A stretch of DNA of 64,000 bases, taken from Brachypodium distachyon (Eukaryota; Streptophyta; Magnoliopsida; Poales; Poaceae). Within the stretch, counting starts at the first letter, position 1, and each line of letters starts with the position of its first letter. The stretch covers positions 70,630,355-70,694,354 of the forward strand of contig NC_016131.3 in NCBI RefSeq assembly GCF_000005505.3. The letters run 5' to 3'. A program made the position numbers and the translations under genes. The notes below the pieces were generated by a model, which had not been told where the DNA came from, ran no database searches, and saw only the letters and a program-made list of their open reading frames with translations. This document shows positions 48,641 to 61,220 of the stretch, piece after piece.

Positions 48641-50326
48641 ATGGGCTTCAGCATCGTCTCGCTGATGAACTGCCTCTCGCGGCGCGCCTTCGCGTCCGCC
48701 GGCCTCTGCCCCCACACCGTCTCCCTCCCCTGCAACCCCAACGAAGCCTCTCGCGGCGGAGCCCAAACGACCATCCACTACTGGGCGCCGGCGGGGCAGC
48801 CGCGGCTCCCGCCGCTGCTCCTCATCCACGGCTTCGGGCCCATGGCCACCTGGCAGTGGCGCCGCCAGGTGGGCCCGTTCGCCCGCCGCTTCCACGTCAT
48901 CGTCCCGGACCTCCTCTGCTTCGGCGGCTCCTCCCCGTGCCCTGCCTCCCCGCCGCCCTCCGAGTCGGCGCAGGCCGACGCGCTCGCGGCGCTGCTGGAC
49001 GCGCTCCCGGGGATGCCGGCCGCGGCGCGCGTCGCCGTGGTCGGCACGAGCTACGGCGGGTTCGTGGCCTACGCCCTGGCGCGTAAGGCGGGGCCTGAGA
49101 GGGTCGGCCCCGTGGTGATCTCGGATTCCGACCTGCTCAAGACGGCGGAGGACGACAGGGCGCTCCTCGAGCGCGCCGGCGGTGGGTTCGACAGCGTCGC
49201 CGACTTGCTCATGCCGCTCGACGCGCGCACCGCTAGGCGGCTTATGGAGCTCTCGTTCTACCGGAAGCAGCTCACCGCCTTGCTGCCGGACTCCGTGATC
49301 CGAGACGCCGTGCAGGTGACCTGACCAATCCTCATTTCTCGTGCACCGGCAGAAAAAAACGGTGTATTTGTTATTTCCCTCACAACACACCAGTGTTTTT
49401 CTTGAGGGAACAATGCATCAGTGTTGAGCAGTAGTCTGGTACTCTGATGAGACCCTGAATTGACCAATGCAAATTGCTTTGATGTCTTGAGTTCAGGATT
49501 TGATTTTAAAAATGTAGTGTGATCTTGTTGTTCATCGATTAACAGGAGCTTTTCTCGGATAAGAGGGAAGAGATGATCGGGGTTATGAAGGCTACAACTG
49601 TGGGCACAGATGAGTTCCATCTCAGACCCTTGGAACAGGTAAAAGTAAAGTAAACATGGGACAAAATGGAGAGGATATTCGACTGGGCCACACTGTGTTG
49701 CTGTGTTCTGTTTCTCGTCTATATTTCTGAAGAGTGATTATTTCTCCGCGGACTTAGAAATAATTATTTTCCAGTTGATGGTCATCATACGATGATGATT
49801 TTCTCATCCATTGTACTTGCACTAATCACAATAATCAGATCGAATGGTTTGTTAGCATTAACCTAGAAATAGTCATTTCTCAGTGCATGTGCATGAGAAA
49901 CAAGAGAACAATATTTCTCCGCCCAAACCTCTACTGACTCCGTGTTTCATCTTATCTTGTTAATGGCAGGATGTTTTGCTCGTCTGGGGAGATCATGACC
50001 AGATATTCCCTTTGGAAAAGGCATTTGCTGTCAAGAGGTAATTTCACAACAATACATGGTTTTTCATATCCATCCCAATGCAAGATTGATGATCAGGCCT
50101 ACTTTTGGGCTTTGGCCCCGTCTATTGCTTACACTGCACTGTACTGCAGATTTTGCCACACTGACACTGTAATGCAAATTTCGGTACCAGGTGCTTAGGA
50201 GAGAACGTCAGATTGGAAATCTCGGAGAAAACTGGACATGTGCCTCAGACGGAGGACCCGAATCGGTTCAACAAAGTAGTCCTGGATTTCTTGCTTTGCC
50301 ACTCAAAAGTCACCACACTAGCATGA
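48641..50326 (+). CDS. Alpha/beta hydrolase, paralogue 3
   Basis: Four exons: 48641-49315, 49546-49638, 49970-50037, 50191-50326; 972 bases, 323 residues. The ATG at 48641 (MGFSIVSLMNCLSRRAF) is chosen because it aligns with the start of paralogue 2. Catalytic parts: LLLIHGFGPMATWQWRR, nucleophile GTSYGG with S137, acid in WGDHDQIFP (D266), histidine in KTGHVPQTE (H295). Exon 2 and exon 3 have exactly the same lengths as in paralogue 2 (93 and 68 bases). Paralogues 2 and 3 are each other's closest relatives in the window. It ends 321 bases from the convergent YlmG-type gene. Substrate unknown. Confidence 0.93.
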
Positions 50327-50647
50327 TCAACAGTTCATATTGTTGGGCTCTATCCTGAATCCACTGAGATCATGTCTGAGCTTGAATTTCTTTGTACATA
50401 TGTCGAGTTCGTAAAACATTGTTATTTCCTTTCTTAAGTAATCAAGAAGTGAGAAATTCATCACAAATTCACCAAAAACATGTCATTACAGTCAAGCGGT
50501 TTGGTTCCTTCCCTTCCTCTACATACATTCAGAAAACAGAAAACATAGGCCTCAGCGGAATTGCGTTTGATGGCCGGTTTCAGTAGTACTAGATTGCAGT
50601 GATCTAGGATGGCATCTGACCCAGAAAAAAAGAAGATTACATTCAGT

Positions 50648-51708
50648 CTACTGAGCACCGTCTGTTTCTTGCCGTTTCCCCGAGCAGATTCTCCGCATCC
50701 ATTTCCTCTGATTCGCAGTGAGGTCACCAGGCTGAACCGAGCCGGACGAAGCCGGGCCGGGGAGCTCTGCCGGGAGCGCGGCGGCGGTGCCGGTGAGGGC
50801 GTTGAGGACCAGGAACGCGAGGATGGGGGACAGGTCCAGCGTCCCACCCAGCGGCGGGATGATGCCCCGGAAGATGTTCAGGTACGGGTCGCATATCGTG
50901 CTGCACGCGACAACGACGACATTTTCAGAATTCACCAAAGGGATCAATCAAACAAAGCAAGCTAAAGTTCCCGTCAGGCTTAAGCCTTTCCTTCATCAGC
51001 AGAGACGTGCCGGGGGAAAAGCGTTTCTGCTTTTGCACTCCTGCGTCTAGCTAGCTTGTGACTTTTAACCAACATTGTGATTGTGATTGCGTCTTGGCAG
51101 TAAGACTAGCAACCAATCTTAATTCGTTCATGTTCTGGAATTAATCAGTATTCAGTCTTGCTGCATTTCGCAGCTGTGTGTGTACCTGAGGGGCGAGACG
51201 ATGGCGGGCGGGGTGTTGGGGAACCAGGTGAGCACGAGCCTGATGACGAGCACGGTGTTGTAGAGGCTGAGGAAGCTGTTGACGCCGTTGGACACCACCA
51301 TCCCGGCCACGGAGCCGCCCAGCACCGCCGCGAAGCAGCCCTCGCCGCCGGCCATCGGGCACGCCGCCTGCCGCATCGCCACCATCCGCTGCCTCCTGCT
51401 CTGCTCCTCGCATCGGGCGGGCCAGACCCACTGCGTCAGATCGTCGCCCACATATAATGCGTTGTTATCGGGATCGGAAGAGGACGTCGATTTCTGCCTA
51501 CCTGAGAGAATGTGGAGAGGTGGTGGTGGAAGTCGAAGAGCGGCTTCAGGAGCGGGTGGGCGGCCGCCGCGGAAGCGAGCTCGTCGAGGCGGCGCGCGAG
51601 AGGGGCGAAGTCCGGGGCAGGAAGCGCGCGAGGGCGGGGGGCGCCGGGGATGGGGACGTGGCGTATGGCGAGGAGGAGGGGCGGCGGGTCGGCGTGAGAC
51701 GAGGCCAT
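50648..51708 (-). CDS. YLMG1: YGGT/YlmG family chloroplast protein
   Basis: Three exons: 51708-51502, 51400-51186 and 50900-50648; 675 bases, 224 residues. An alternative acceptor at 51430 would add ten residues in frame. The protein has a proline- and alanine-rich N-terminus suitable for a transit peptide, then two YGGT-type membrane hairpins: LYNTVLVIRLVLTWFPNTPP and TICDPYLNIFRGIIPPLGG with LDLSPILAFLVLNAL. The pairing of WFPN and DPYL..FR..IPP..G..D.SP is the family hallmark. Plant YlmG proteins sit in chloroplast membranes and affect nucleoid distribution; the related CCB3 acts in cytochrome b6f assembly, and separating these needs an alignment. Convergent with hydrolase 3. Confidence 0.88.
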
Positions 51709-53270
51709 TGGATGGGTTGGAGCGGAGACGCCGGAGAGACGTGGATGGAAGAGGGAGACGAGAGGCTAGAGATAACGTTCGAGGCACACACGAGATATTG
51801 GTGATTTTTGGTCTTTAGCCCCTTGCAAGATTAAGAATTTTTTCTGAAGTTCCGTCCGATTTTCTTCTTATCAAAAACCGTGTTTTATTTTTTAAAAAAA
51901 CGTGTTTTAGTGCACAAGAAAAACAAACATTGTAGATGTCCAAAGGCCAAACAACATGTACAACACGACATCACGAGTGTATGCGACCCTCCGCGTCAAT
52001 GCAGCCATGCATGATTAGACCTTAGAGGCAACGAAGTTGCAAAGAGTGACATCCTTTCCGGACAGCTGATAGAAAAAAAAAGTTACAAAGAGTGAGTAAA
52101 AACCACTTTGTGATCATGGGAGCAAATGTTCTTTTCGTTCGACGCAACAATCCATCAATTATTTCACCCGATGCCCACACTCAACCTTGCTACCCTCTTT
52201 TTATCGTCTCGCAAGGTATTGACATGTTTCTTCTCGATTCAGTTCTTCTCGTTGCATACCCATCTTCCCAATGTGACCATTGAGAGTCACGCATGGCATG
52301 ATAGAGGCGTGGCTTAGAGTGCAACAACAAGGTCATCGCCATCATTCTCATCGTCATGCTCAATTACTTCTTCAGTCTAAGAGTGACGTTCCACGGGTTG
52401 TCTTGCTGTCAACAACAGCTCGACCAAAGCTTGGCCTAGTGGTGATGATGTGTTATAACATCTTCCACTATCAAGCTCAAGTCTTCGAACTCGCATTTTC
52501 AAAGGGGATACGCACCACTCTCCTTAATCAAATCGTCCGGATCACCAGAGTTAGTGCATGTCGATGTCATTTTACATTGCCATAAGTTCATCGTCACGCC
52601 CGTTCTCACTATACTTCTTCAATCCAATACCGCTTCTTGGTTTCTTTCATGGGATATGACTACTTTCTGGAGCATCATCTGAAGAAAAAGACGAAACACG
52701 TGGAGTAAAATGCAGCATACTACTTCTTCTCTTACATATAAACCTAAAAAAAAAACATGGTCAGAACTGTATTTTGAAGACGATGTTCGTATTTAAAATG
52801 TCAGAGCATCTCTCTTAATTTTTGTGTCACAGCATTTCCCCGAAAAAAAAAAGAGCTGATCCGAAGCGTGCTGCGCTGAACCCATTCGAACGATGTCGTG
52901 CGGCACGGATCCGTCTGCTCTGAGACAACGCCCACGGCCCACCACGTTTTCCACAGGGAAAGCCTCGTGAATGGCCGCCAGCGAATCCAAATCCATCCAG
53001 GATTTGCAGATTTCGTCTCTTCCGAGCAGTCCACGTCGCCGTGCATCTTTAAAAAAAAAAAAATCCCGCCGCAGGCTTAACCACGGCCACTCTTCCCCTC
53101 CTCCTCCATCTCCCACGGGAACCACCGGTCCACACCTGCTCGTCGTCGACTCGGCGCGTTCCATGGCCACCGCCTCCCCTCTCCTCCTCCACGGCAACCC
53201 AACCTAAGCGTCCGGGCACAGAGGCCCTTATCCCGGCGAGACCGACCTGTGGACTCCCTCCATTGACTCC
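51709..53270. other. Divergent intergenic region between YlmG-type and PAA2-type genes
   Basis: Promoter-bearing DNA for both flanking genes. GC-rich leader sequence just upstream of 53271, otherwise AT-rich. No other gene supported. Confidence 0.4.
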
Positions 53271-56200
53271 ATGGCCACCGCCGCCTCCACTCCGCTCCTC
53301 CACGTCCGCGCTCCAGCTCCCAACGCTAACCCTCTCTCCGTCCAGCGCTTCTGCCTGGCGCGCACCCGCTGCTCGGGATCCGCCTTCCAGCGCCTCTACC
53401 TACTCGCCCCCCGCGGCCTGCCGGCGGCCACGCCCCGTGCCACGGCCGAACCCTCCGCCTCGACCGCTCCCGATGCGGTCTCCGTGGCGGGAGAGGGAGC
53501 CGGCGCCAGCGTGCTGCTCGACGTCAGCGGCATGATGTGCGGCGGATGCGCGGCCCGGGTGCGGTCCATCCTCGCCGCGGACGCGCGGGTGGAGAATGTG
53601 GCGGTCAACCTCCTCGCCGAGTCGGCCGCCGTGCGGCTGCGGTCGCCGGCTCCCGGTGCTGGGGAAGAGCTGGCGGTGAGGCTGACGGAGTGCGGGTTCC
53701 CGTCGGAGGCGCGGCGAGGGGGCGCGGCTGCGGGGGCCGCGGAGAGCGCGCGCAAGTGGAAGGATATGGCGGCCAGGAAGGCGGAGCTCCTCACGCGGAG
53801 CCGCGGGCGCGTCGCCTTCGCGTGGACGCTCGTCGCGCTCTGCTGCGGCTCGCACGCATCCCATCTACTCCACTCGTTCGGTATCCACATCGCTCACGGT
53901 GAGAGTTTGTAAGCTTGATCTCAAGTTGTGAACGGAAACGAACGAAGTTTAAACTGGCTGCGTTTTTGTTGTTGTTGAAACTAGATTGAGTGATTGACCA
54001 CTGAGGCTCATGCTATTGAGTTCTTATCTGGCCGCTTTGTGCATGATGCAGGAACATTTTTGGATCTGTTGCACAACTCGTATGTGAAATGTGGCATTGC
54101 TATGGTGGCATTATTTGGGCCTGGAAGAGGTATATTTGGCCCCAATGTCATTTTTAAAGCCTTATGCGTTGGTGTGCTTGCCTGTTGCTGCTTACTACTC
54201 CCTCCGTCATGAAAAATTTGGTAAATCCCATTTTGGAAAACGGAAATTCAATTAAAAGCGGTCCCATATTAAGTGACTTGAATTTGCCCAAATATGAATG
54301 TATCTAGTCTAATATTACTCCCTCCGTCCCATAATATGAGGCACGCACGCGTCCCTAGATCATCAGTTTAGCTAACTAAATATAAATTAAATAATTAAAA
54401 AAATCATATTATTAGAAAGTTCTTTCCATAACGAATCTTATGGTGTAATTTTTGTTAAGAAACATACATATTTAATTAATCAAATTGGGGATATAGGGAT
54501 GCGTGCGTGCCTCATATTATGGGATGGAGGGAGTAAATGACTTTATATTATATGTATCTAGACGCTTTTTAGACTAGATACATATAATATAAAGTCATTT
54601 AATATGGGACGGAGGGAGTACTAATTTATGCCTCCTCACAGTTTCATGGTGATCAATGTCAGATAGTGACTTCTCGCAAAAAAAAGAAGTCAGGTAGTGA
54701 CTGATAGGTGCATTATGCCATATCCGATATGTTTATAAGAATGATATATATATAACTCTATAGCACCAGGCAGCTTGTCTGACTCAAGATGTCGTCAACT
54801 CTTGAATCTACATGTAGTCATCCTTAGTGTAATATCTGGTTTTCATTCATGAGTTTTTGCTTGGCATGATGGTGTTTAGAGAAATTTGTTTGATTGCTCC
54901 CAAGAATAATGGTAGAATCAGAGGGACTGTGAAATTTGTATTCTAGTGTGAAGAAAACCGCATTTTGAGGACCAACTTCAAGTTCAATCTGATGCCCTTT
55001 TTCAGCATGGTTGTCCACTTTGTTTTTTTTAGGTATTTTTATAAATCCTTTCTCACAATATGGTCAATGGAACTCCAGATATACTTTTTGATGGTCTTAG
55101 AGCATTCAAGCAAGGCTCCCCCAACATGAATTCTCTAGTAGGATTCGGTTCTGCAGCTGCATTTGCTATTAGTGCAGTAAGTGGACTTATAGTTTTTTTT
55201 TTCTTCAGGCACACAAGAATACTAATACAGATTTTTTTGCATGAAGGTTTCCTTGCTGAACCCTGAATTGGCATGGAATTCGACATTTTTCGATGAACCG
55301 GTGAGCAATCTTCCATTCACAGAAGTAGCAAATACTCCATTTTTTATAAGGCTGGAACTTTATCTACTTGCTGCGACTGCTTTCATTCTCTGGTCAATAC
55401 TGCTCTGATTTGAGTCTGTGGCTCTGTGCACTATTGAGAATATCGTCCAACATTTCATTGTTGGACTGAATCATTAACAAGGCTGCTTCCATATCATTGA
55501 ATCATTCAGCTTAGAAACCCTATATCTTCTCCCACATTAATTCAATCGATTGGCAGTTGATATGATCAAATAGCAGTTGAAATATGTTGTTCAAAATTTG
55601 TTGAAGAAATTTCTCTTGTAGCATGCAGGTCATGCTTCTTGGATTTGTACTTCTTGGACGATCTCTCGAGGAAAGTGCTAGGCTTAAAGCATCTAGCGAT
55701 ATGAATGAGCTCATTGTAAGTACATATATCTAAGCATTGTACGAAAATATTTAATGTAACATATCCATTTTGCATTACTAGAAATAGAAAATAAGAAAGT
55801 TGATAACTTAATGAGTAATAAACTATTGAAAAAATATTGATGGGTAGTGACATGTAGGACTATCTATACATTGTTCACCAATATAACTAATATTGACAAC
55901 TAATTTTGCTTCATGTTCTGTGGCAGTCACTCTTATCTCCTCAATCGAGGTTAGTCATTACATCCTCAAGTGATGAACCTTCTTCAGATGGCATTTTGAA
56001 TTCGAGTGCAATCACTGTTGAAGTTCCTGTCGAAGATGTTCGTGTTGGAGACTCAATATTGGTTCTTCCGGGAGAAACTATCCCTGTAGATGTAAGGACT
56101 CATACCATATTTTTTGGGGGTATTTTCTAGCATCTTACAATGCCCTGATACAGCCATTTATCTGATTAAACACAAAGTCTAAATTTGATGAGCCCTCTGC

Positions 56201-59200
56201 GTGGATATTAATTTCCTGTGGTGAAGCCATCTTTACGAAGTTAATTATACATGTGCTAGAGATCATTTGAAGGCGATTATATTTCCCTTTGCACTTTTTT
56301 TTAAGACAATAGTTTGATCAGTAACTATTCATTGATTTGCTGTCTCCAGTTTTTTTTTCAACGATGATCTTCAATGATATTTCATTTATTGCTTGCACTC
56401 ACATACTTGGCTGTGAATTTGTATGCTGTCTCTGACTGGTGCATTTGAGAGAAAACGTTACTCAAATGAAAACATTTATTAGTATATTGGAGGATCTCTT
56501 AATATGAGTCAAATCTTTGAATGTCGTAGTTCCCTATTTACTGACAGGCACTAATGGTTGGAGGAACATACATTCGTCATCCACTCATCCTTCTGTTGCA
56601 GTTTTTTACACATCTGTGTGTGCTTGCATAGAATTATTTGACAGATCTCTTGGACCACTGTCCCTATTCTTGCAGGGAAATGTCGTTGGAGGGTCAAGTT
56701 TTGTTGACGAATCAATGCTTACTGGAGAATCCTTGCCAGTAGCCAAGGAAATAGGATGTGTTGTATTTTCTGGAACCGTGAATTGGGTATGTGCATCATA
56801 GTTTTCTGTCAGAAAGTCTGGTAATTTGTTCCTTCCCTTTTGGTCGTACTCCCCCCCTACATGGTGTCATTCAATTGTGATTTGATTACATAAAAATTAC
56901 CGAACTCTGGTATATATGTTCCTTATCCATAGGCAATGTAAAAGTTATTTAATAATTGTAACCAAAATTTCGACAAGTTCTTCACTCACTTTTTTAGTGT
57001 CCTGATCGATTTCAGTCTTTTAGTTAGACATACTTCAGTGAAATCATTGTAGAGTCCACACACACACATGAAGTACATATGCCCCTTTCAAACTTCTTAG
57101 CTAAGTTAATTTAACAATCCATTTTTTGACCTTTTTAAGGATGGGCCTTTAAAGATCAACGCCACAACTACTGGACCATCATCCACGATCGCCAAGATAG
57201 TCCGTATGGTTGGCACATACAGATGCAACTATTTTGTTTTCCGTTTTAATAAAAGGGTAAAATGTTTGTAACAGTATTTCATACTGTCCCTGAACAGGTC
57301 GAGGATGCACAAGCACGTGAAGCCCCTGTTCAAAGGCTCGCGGATTCAATTGCAGGTCCATTTGTGTATACTGTTATGACGTTGTCTGCAGCAACCTTTT
57401 CATTCTGGTATTCTCCACTTCTGCTTTTCTTTTTCACAAAATAATATAACAACAAAAATATATGGAGCTATATAAACGTTTTTTTGGGCCTTTTCTTCTG
57501 TATCTTCAGGTACTTCATGGGCACACACATATTCCCGGAGGTCCTTCTAAATGATATTTCTGGTCCTGATGGGGACTCGTTGCTTTTGAGCTTGAAGCTT
57601 GCTGTGGATGTACTAGTAAGTGGTCCTGCTATTGTTTTCCTAAAATTCAACCTTTCAAAATAATTGATTGAAAATTATTTTGGTCACATGGACCAATTTT
57701 ATGTTGCCAGACTAGAGTAGGTTCAACTCACTAATCTTCCATAAAAAGATTGTCCCGTTCCACATGCAAAACATCCTGAAATCTCAATGCGATTGATCCT
57801 GTTTGGAGGTGGTTGACCAAGACCATGGAACATGTTTATCGCATGGCTGACTCTGAAGAACAGCCTCTTTTAATGCTTATTTGCGATAATTTCGTAACTT
57901 TTACTCCGCAGGTTGTTTCCTGTCCGTGTGCACTTGGATTAGCTACACCTACAGCTATCTTAATAGGAACTTCGATGGGTAACTTCTTTGTCCAAGTGTC
58001 TGTATCCATTAGTTTTCAGTGTCATCGATTCGCCATTCCTACATTCAATACTCCTTCAAGCAACTCTTATCTAATTTTGTGTCTTTGTGAGACTTACAAC
58101 GCCGGTCATTTTTATCTGAAATTAGGTGCTAAACGTGGGTTACTTATTAGAGGGGGCGATGTTTTGGAGCGTTTGGCTGGGATAGATGCAATTGTTCTTG
58201 ATAAGGTATACGCTTTACTTGTCATATTTTTATGACAAAAGGATTATGCATCTCAGTATTTGTATTATAAATAGCATCTATGTTGTGATTCTTAGACAGG
58301 GACACTTACAAAAGGAAAACCAGTTGTTACTTCAATTGCTTCTTTAGCATACAAGGAGATGGAGATTCTTCGTCTAGCTGCTGCAGTGGAGAAAACAGCA
58401 TTGCATCCTATTGCAAATGCTATAACGAAGGAGGCTGAACAGCTCAAACTGGATATTCCACCCACAAGTGGGCAGCTTACAGAGCCTGGCTTTGGCTGTT
58501 TGGCCGAAGTAGATGAGTGTCTGGTTGCTGTAGGTACTTTGGACTGGGTCCACAATCGTTTCCAAGTCAAAGCGTCACCAACTGAGCTGAGAGATCTTGG
58601 AAATCGTCTAGAGTTTTTGTCTTGTAGTCAAGCATCATCTTCAAAGCAGTCAAAATCAATTGCTTATATTGGTCGTGAAGGAGAAGGGATAATAGGTGCT
58701 ATTGCAATCTCAGATGTTCTACGTGATGATGCAAAATCAACTGTGGACAGGTATTTACTGGAGATATCATTTGCATTATAAATAAATTATCTCTGTGGTA
58801 GTAGTGCTGATATATTAACCTTTACTGAAAGGACATGTTTTTTTTTTGACCAAGACTGAAAGGACATGTTAAGAAGTCATAATGTTGTCTCACTCATCAA
58901 AATGTGTTAAACTTGAAAACCTATTTGATCTCTAATGCTTTGAAATGGTACTGCCAGTCTGCCAGAACCATAGATGTTACAAATGCTATTTTTGTGTTGT
59001 CATGCAGGTGTTGCATCTATTACTGTCACATCTGTATAATTCAAGTAGTGCAGCATGTGTAACCATTTTTTTTCTGTTTAATAACAAACAGGCTACAAAA
59101 GGAAGGGATTACAACATATATACTATCTGGAGATAGGAAAGAAGCAGTGGAAAGCATTGGGATAACTGTTGGAATCAGGACTGAAAACAGAAAGTCATCC

Positions 59201-60166
59201 CTAAGTCCACAGGAAAAGGCAGGCATTATATCAACTTTGCAGGGGGAGGGGCATAGAGTTGCAATGGTAATTTATTATGGTGTTCAGTTTTGATATTATT
59301 GACAATACACTCGATTGGTCACTTCTCTATGGAATTCCAAAATTGCTTGCAGTGAAACTGCTCTGTTAAACTGTTTTGAAAAATGAGAATATGAGATATC
59401 CAAGTGATGTGCATAGTTAAACAATGAAAGCATGATGGAAGTCATCATTTGCAGATAAATATGGCGGGAGTTTCAGTTTGGCCACTAACAAGGCTGTATT
59501 ATTTTAGTTTACTAAACACGTCATGTTCGGATTCTAACTACAGTGAAACATTAATTGTTGTCGCACAGGTTGGCGATGGAATAAATGATGCGCCGTCTTT
59601 GGCAGCTGCTGATGTTGGAATAGCTATGCGAACTCACTCGAAAGAGAATGCTGCCTGTGATGCAGCTTCTGTTGTTCTATTAGGAAACAGACTTTCTCAG
59701 GTATAACTCTGAACTCTGCTCAGTCTGTTTTTATCAGAGTAATTTACGTGGCTTCGGCATTGATAGATGAGGAAAATTCTGTTGCCCAGGTTGTAGATGC
59801 CTTGTCCTTGTCTAAAGCAACTATGGCGAAAGTTCACCAAAATTTGGCCTGGGCAGTTGCATACAACATAGTAGCCATTCCTGTTGCAGCTGGAGCGCTG
59901 CTACCTCAATTTGATTTTGCCATGACACCATCTCTTTCAGGTAAAGTTTATCAGTGAACGCAACTGCCATACTTTTTTATGTCATTTCGTCGTATTGGTA
60001 GATCATATTTTAATCATGTTTCATGACATCATCTTGGCTATGTGACTGTTGTGCAGGAGGACTAATGGCGCTGAGCTCCATCTTTGTTGTCAGCAACTCC
60101 TTGCTTCTGCAGTTCCATGGATCGTTTCAGAACACAAGGCCTGATCTGAAGTCTAGATCAAAGTAA
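53271..60166 (+). CDS. PAA2: Chloroplast copper-transporting P1B-ATPase (PAA2/HMA8 type)
   Basis: Seventeen exons: 53271-53898, 54052-54129, 55079-55176, 55247-55300, 55629-55715, 55927-56091, 56676-56786, 57140-57208, 57298-57407, 57510-57615, 57912-57978, 58126-58205, 58296-58750, 59092-59266, 59569-59700, 59790-59940, 60057-60166; 2676 bases, 891 residues, all in phase. A transit-peptide-like leader (about 1-70) precedes a heavy-metal domain GMMCGGC (C90, C93). Then come RVAFAWTLVALCCGSHASH, TGES (386-389), the copper-site CPC (506-508), the phosphorylated aspartate D550 in DKTGT (split by an intron), HP at 588-589 and GDGIND (763-768). All key residues are present. PAA2 moves Cu+ into the thylakoid lumen for plastocyanin. 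Wording follows PAA2 more than PAA1. Intron 2 holds nested MITEs; the exon 8 donor (ATG^GTTGGC) is weak. Confidence 0.95.
54198..54618. mobile_element. Outer Stowaway MITE in PAA2 intron 2
   Basis: Bounded by TA (54196-54197 and 54619-54620), starting CTCCCTCCGTCATG and ending ATATGGGACGGAGGGAG. It is interrupted by a second Stowaway at 54318-54533. Its right half contains a perfect hairpin: AATGACTTTATATTATATG.. pairs with ..CATATAATATAAAGTCATT (about 54536-54600, loop near GCTTTTTAGA). Confidence 0.75.
54318..54533. mobile_element. Inner Stowaway MITE nested in the outer one
   Basis: 216 bp, starting CTCCCTCCGTCCCATAATATGAGGC and ending GCCTCATATTATGGGATGGAGGGAG, flanked by TA (54316-54317 and 54534-54535). 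The arms extend inward through GCACGCACGC / GCGTGCGTGC. Complete and fairly young by terminal identity. Confidence 0.85.
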
Positions 60167-60749
60167 ATTGGATTGTTTATCTCGTCCGAGATATCATAAC
60201 AGAATAGAGGGTACTTCGTTGATACACCGGGATTGTGCAGGATCATATAGCATGCCTAACTGATACAGCGACCACCGGTCCGGCATATGTATGCTGAAAC
60301 AAGCATTCTTGTATCTGATATTGTACAGCTTATAGCCAACTAGAAATCTAGAAAGAAGACCGTTGAGAAGAAGAAAAGGTGCTTTTATCCTCTAACAACA
60401 TAACCGTGAACTTGTAAGGATATTAAGACTTGTGTAATGAATGATAACTTCACACTTCATCAAACATCTTCGTCCCGTGGTTGGTGACCTGAATCCATCT
60501 CAGAACGAGAGTTGAAGGAAGAAAAGAGGAATCATCAAGCGGAACTGAACTGGTGGTAGGCTTCAAGGTTCATACTCCTTCCGTTTCAAAACAAGTGACA
60601 CTCCCTCTGTTCCAAAACAAGTGACGTGGATTTGTGTAAGAGCTAAACAACCAAGTTGGGCGATGGGAGTGGAGCCAAGCCTATGAATACTGTCGCGCTC
60701 TAGATGCCACTACCTGGTCCGTTGCTTCCGCTCCTCTCCATCCAAGTTA
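60167..60749. other. 3' region of PAA2 and intergenic DNA
   Basis: Probably includes the PAA2 3' UTR. Two Stowaway-type end fragments (CTCCTTCCGTTTCAAAACAAGTGAC and CTCCCTCTGTTCCAAAACAAGTGAC) lie side by side near 60576-60626. Confidence 0.4.
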
Positions 60750-61220
60750 GGGCCCCTTTGATTCATAGGATTTTGAAAACTCATCCGAGTCAGGGCCCCT
60801 TTGATTCATAGGATTTTGAAAACTCGGAACAGGAAAAGGATAGGAATGCATGTGTAAAATAGAGGATTCAAAAACACAGGAATTATGTAAACATGGGTGT
60901 TTAATTCACAGGAATAGAAAAAACACAAGAATTCTACAAAACACAGTCAAATTAAAGTCAAACCACATGGATTAGTATAATTAGAATGTTATTATACCAA
61001 TGAACACTCTTGTCTCGTTTAGTGTGCATAGGAATTCAAAAGAGGTATGAGTGGATTGTTAAATTCCTACATTTTTCCTTTGAAACAAAAATCAAAGGAT
61101 TTTTTCCTCCACTTTTCCTTTAATCAATTCCTTTGAATCAAATGAGTGAATAGTGCCACCAAAGGAAAATTTCCTATCCCTACACTTTTCCTCCACATTT
61201 CCTATGAATCAAAGAGGGCC
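60750..61220. mobile_element. Tourist-like MITE with a duplicated left end
   Basis: Starts GGGCCCCTTTGATTCATAGG and ends CCTATGAATCAAAGAGGGCC, flanked by TTA on both sides (60747-60749 and 61221-61223). The first 33 bases are repeated at 60793-60825, so the left terminal repeat is present twice. A decayed relative is at 28100-28570. Confidence 0.75.

Noticed and set aside
52280..52585. Plus-strand 101-codon frame
   Set aside because: No recognisable domain or splice partner; AT-rich intergenic composition.
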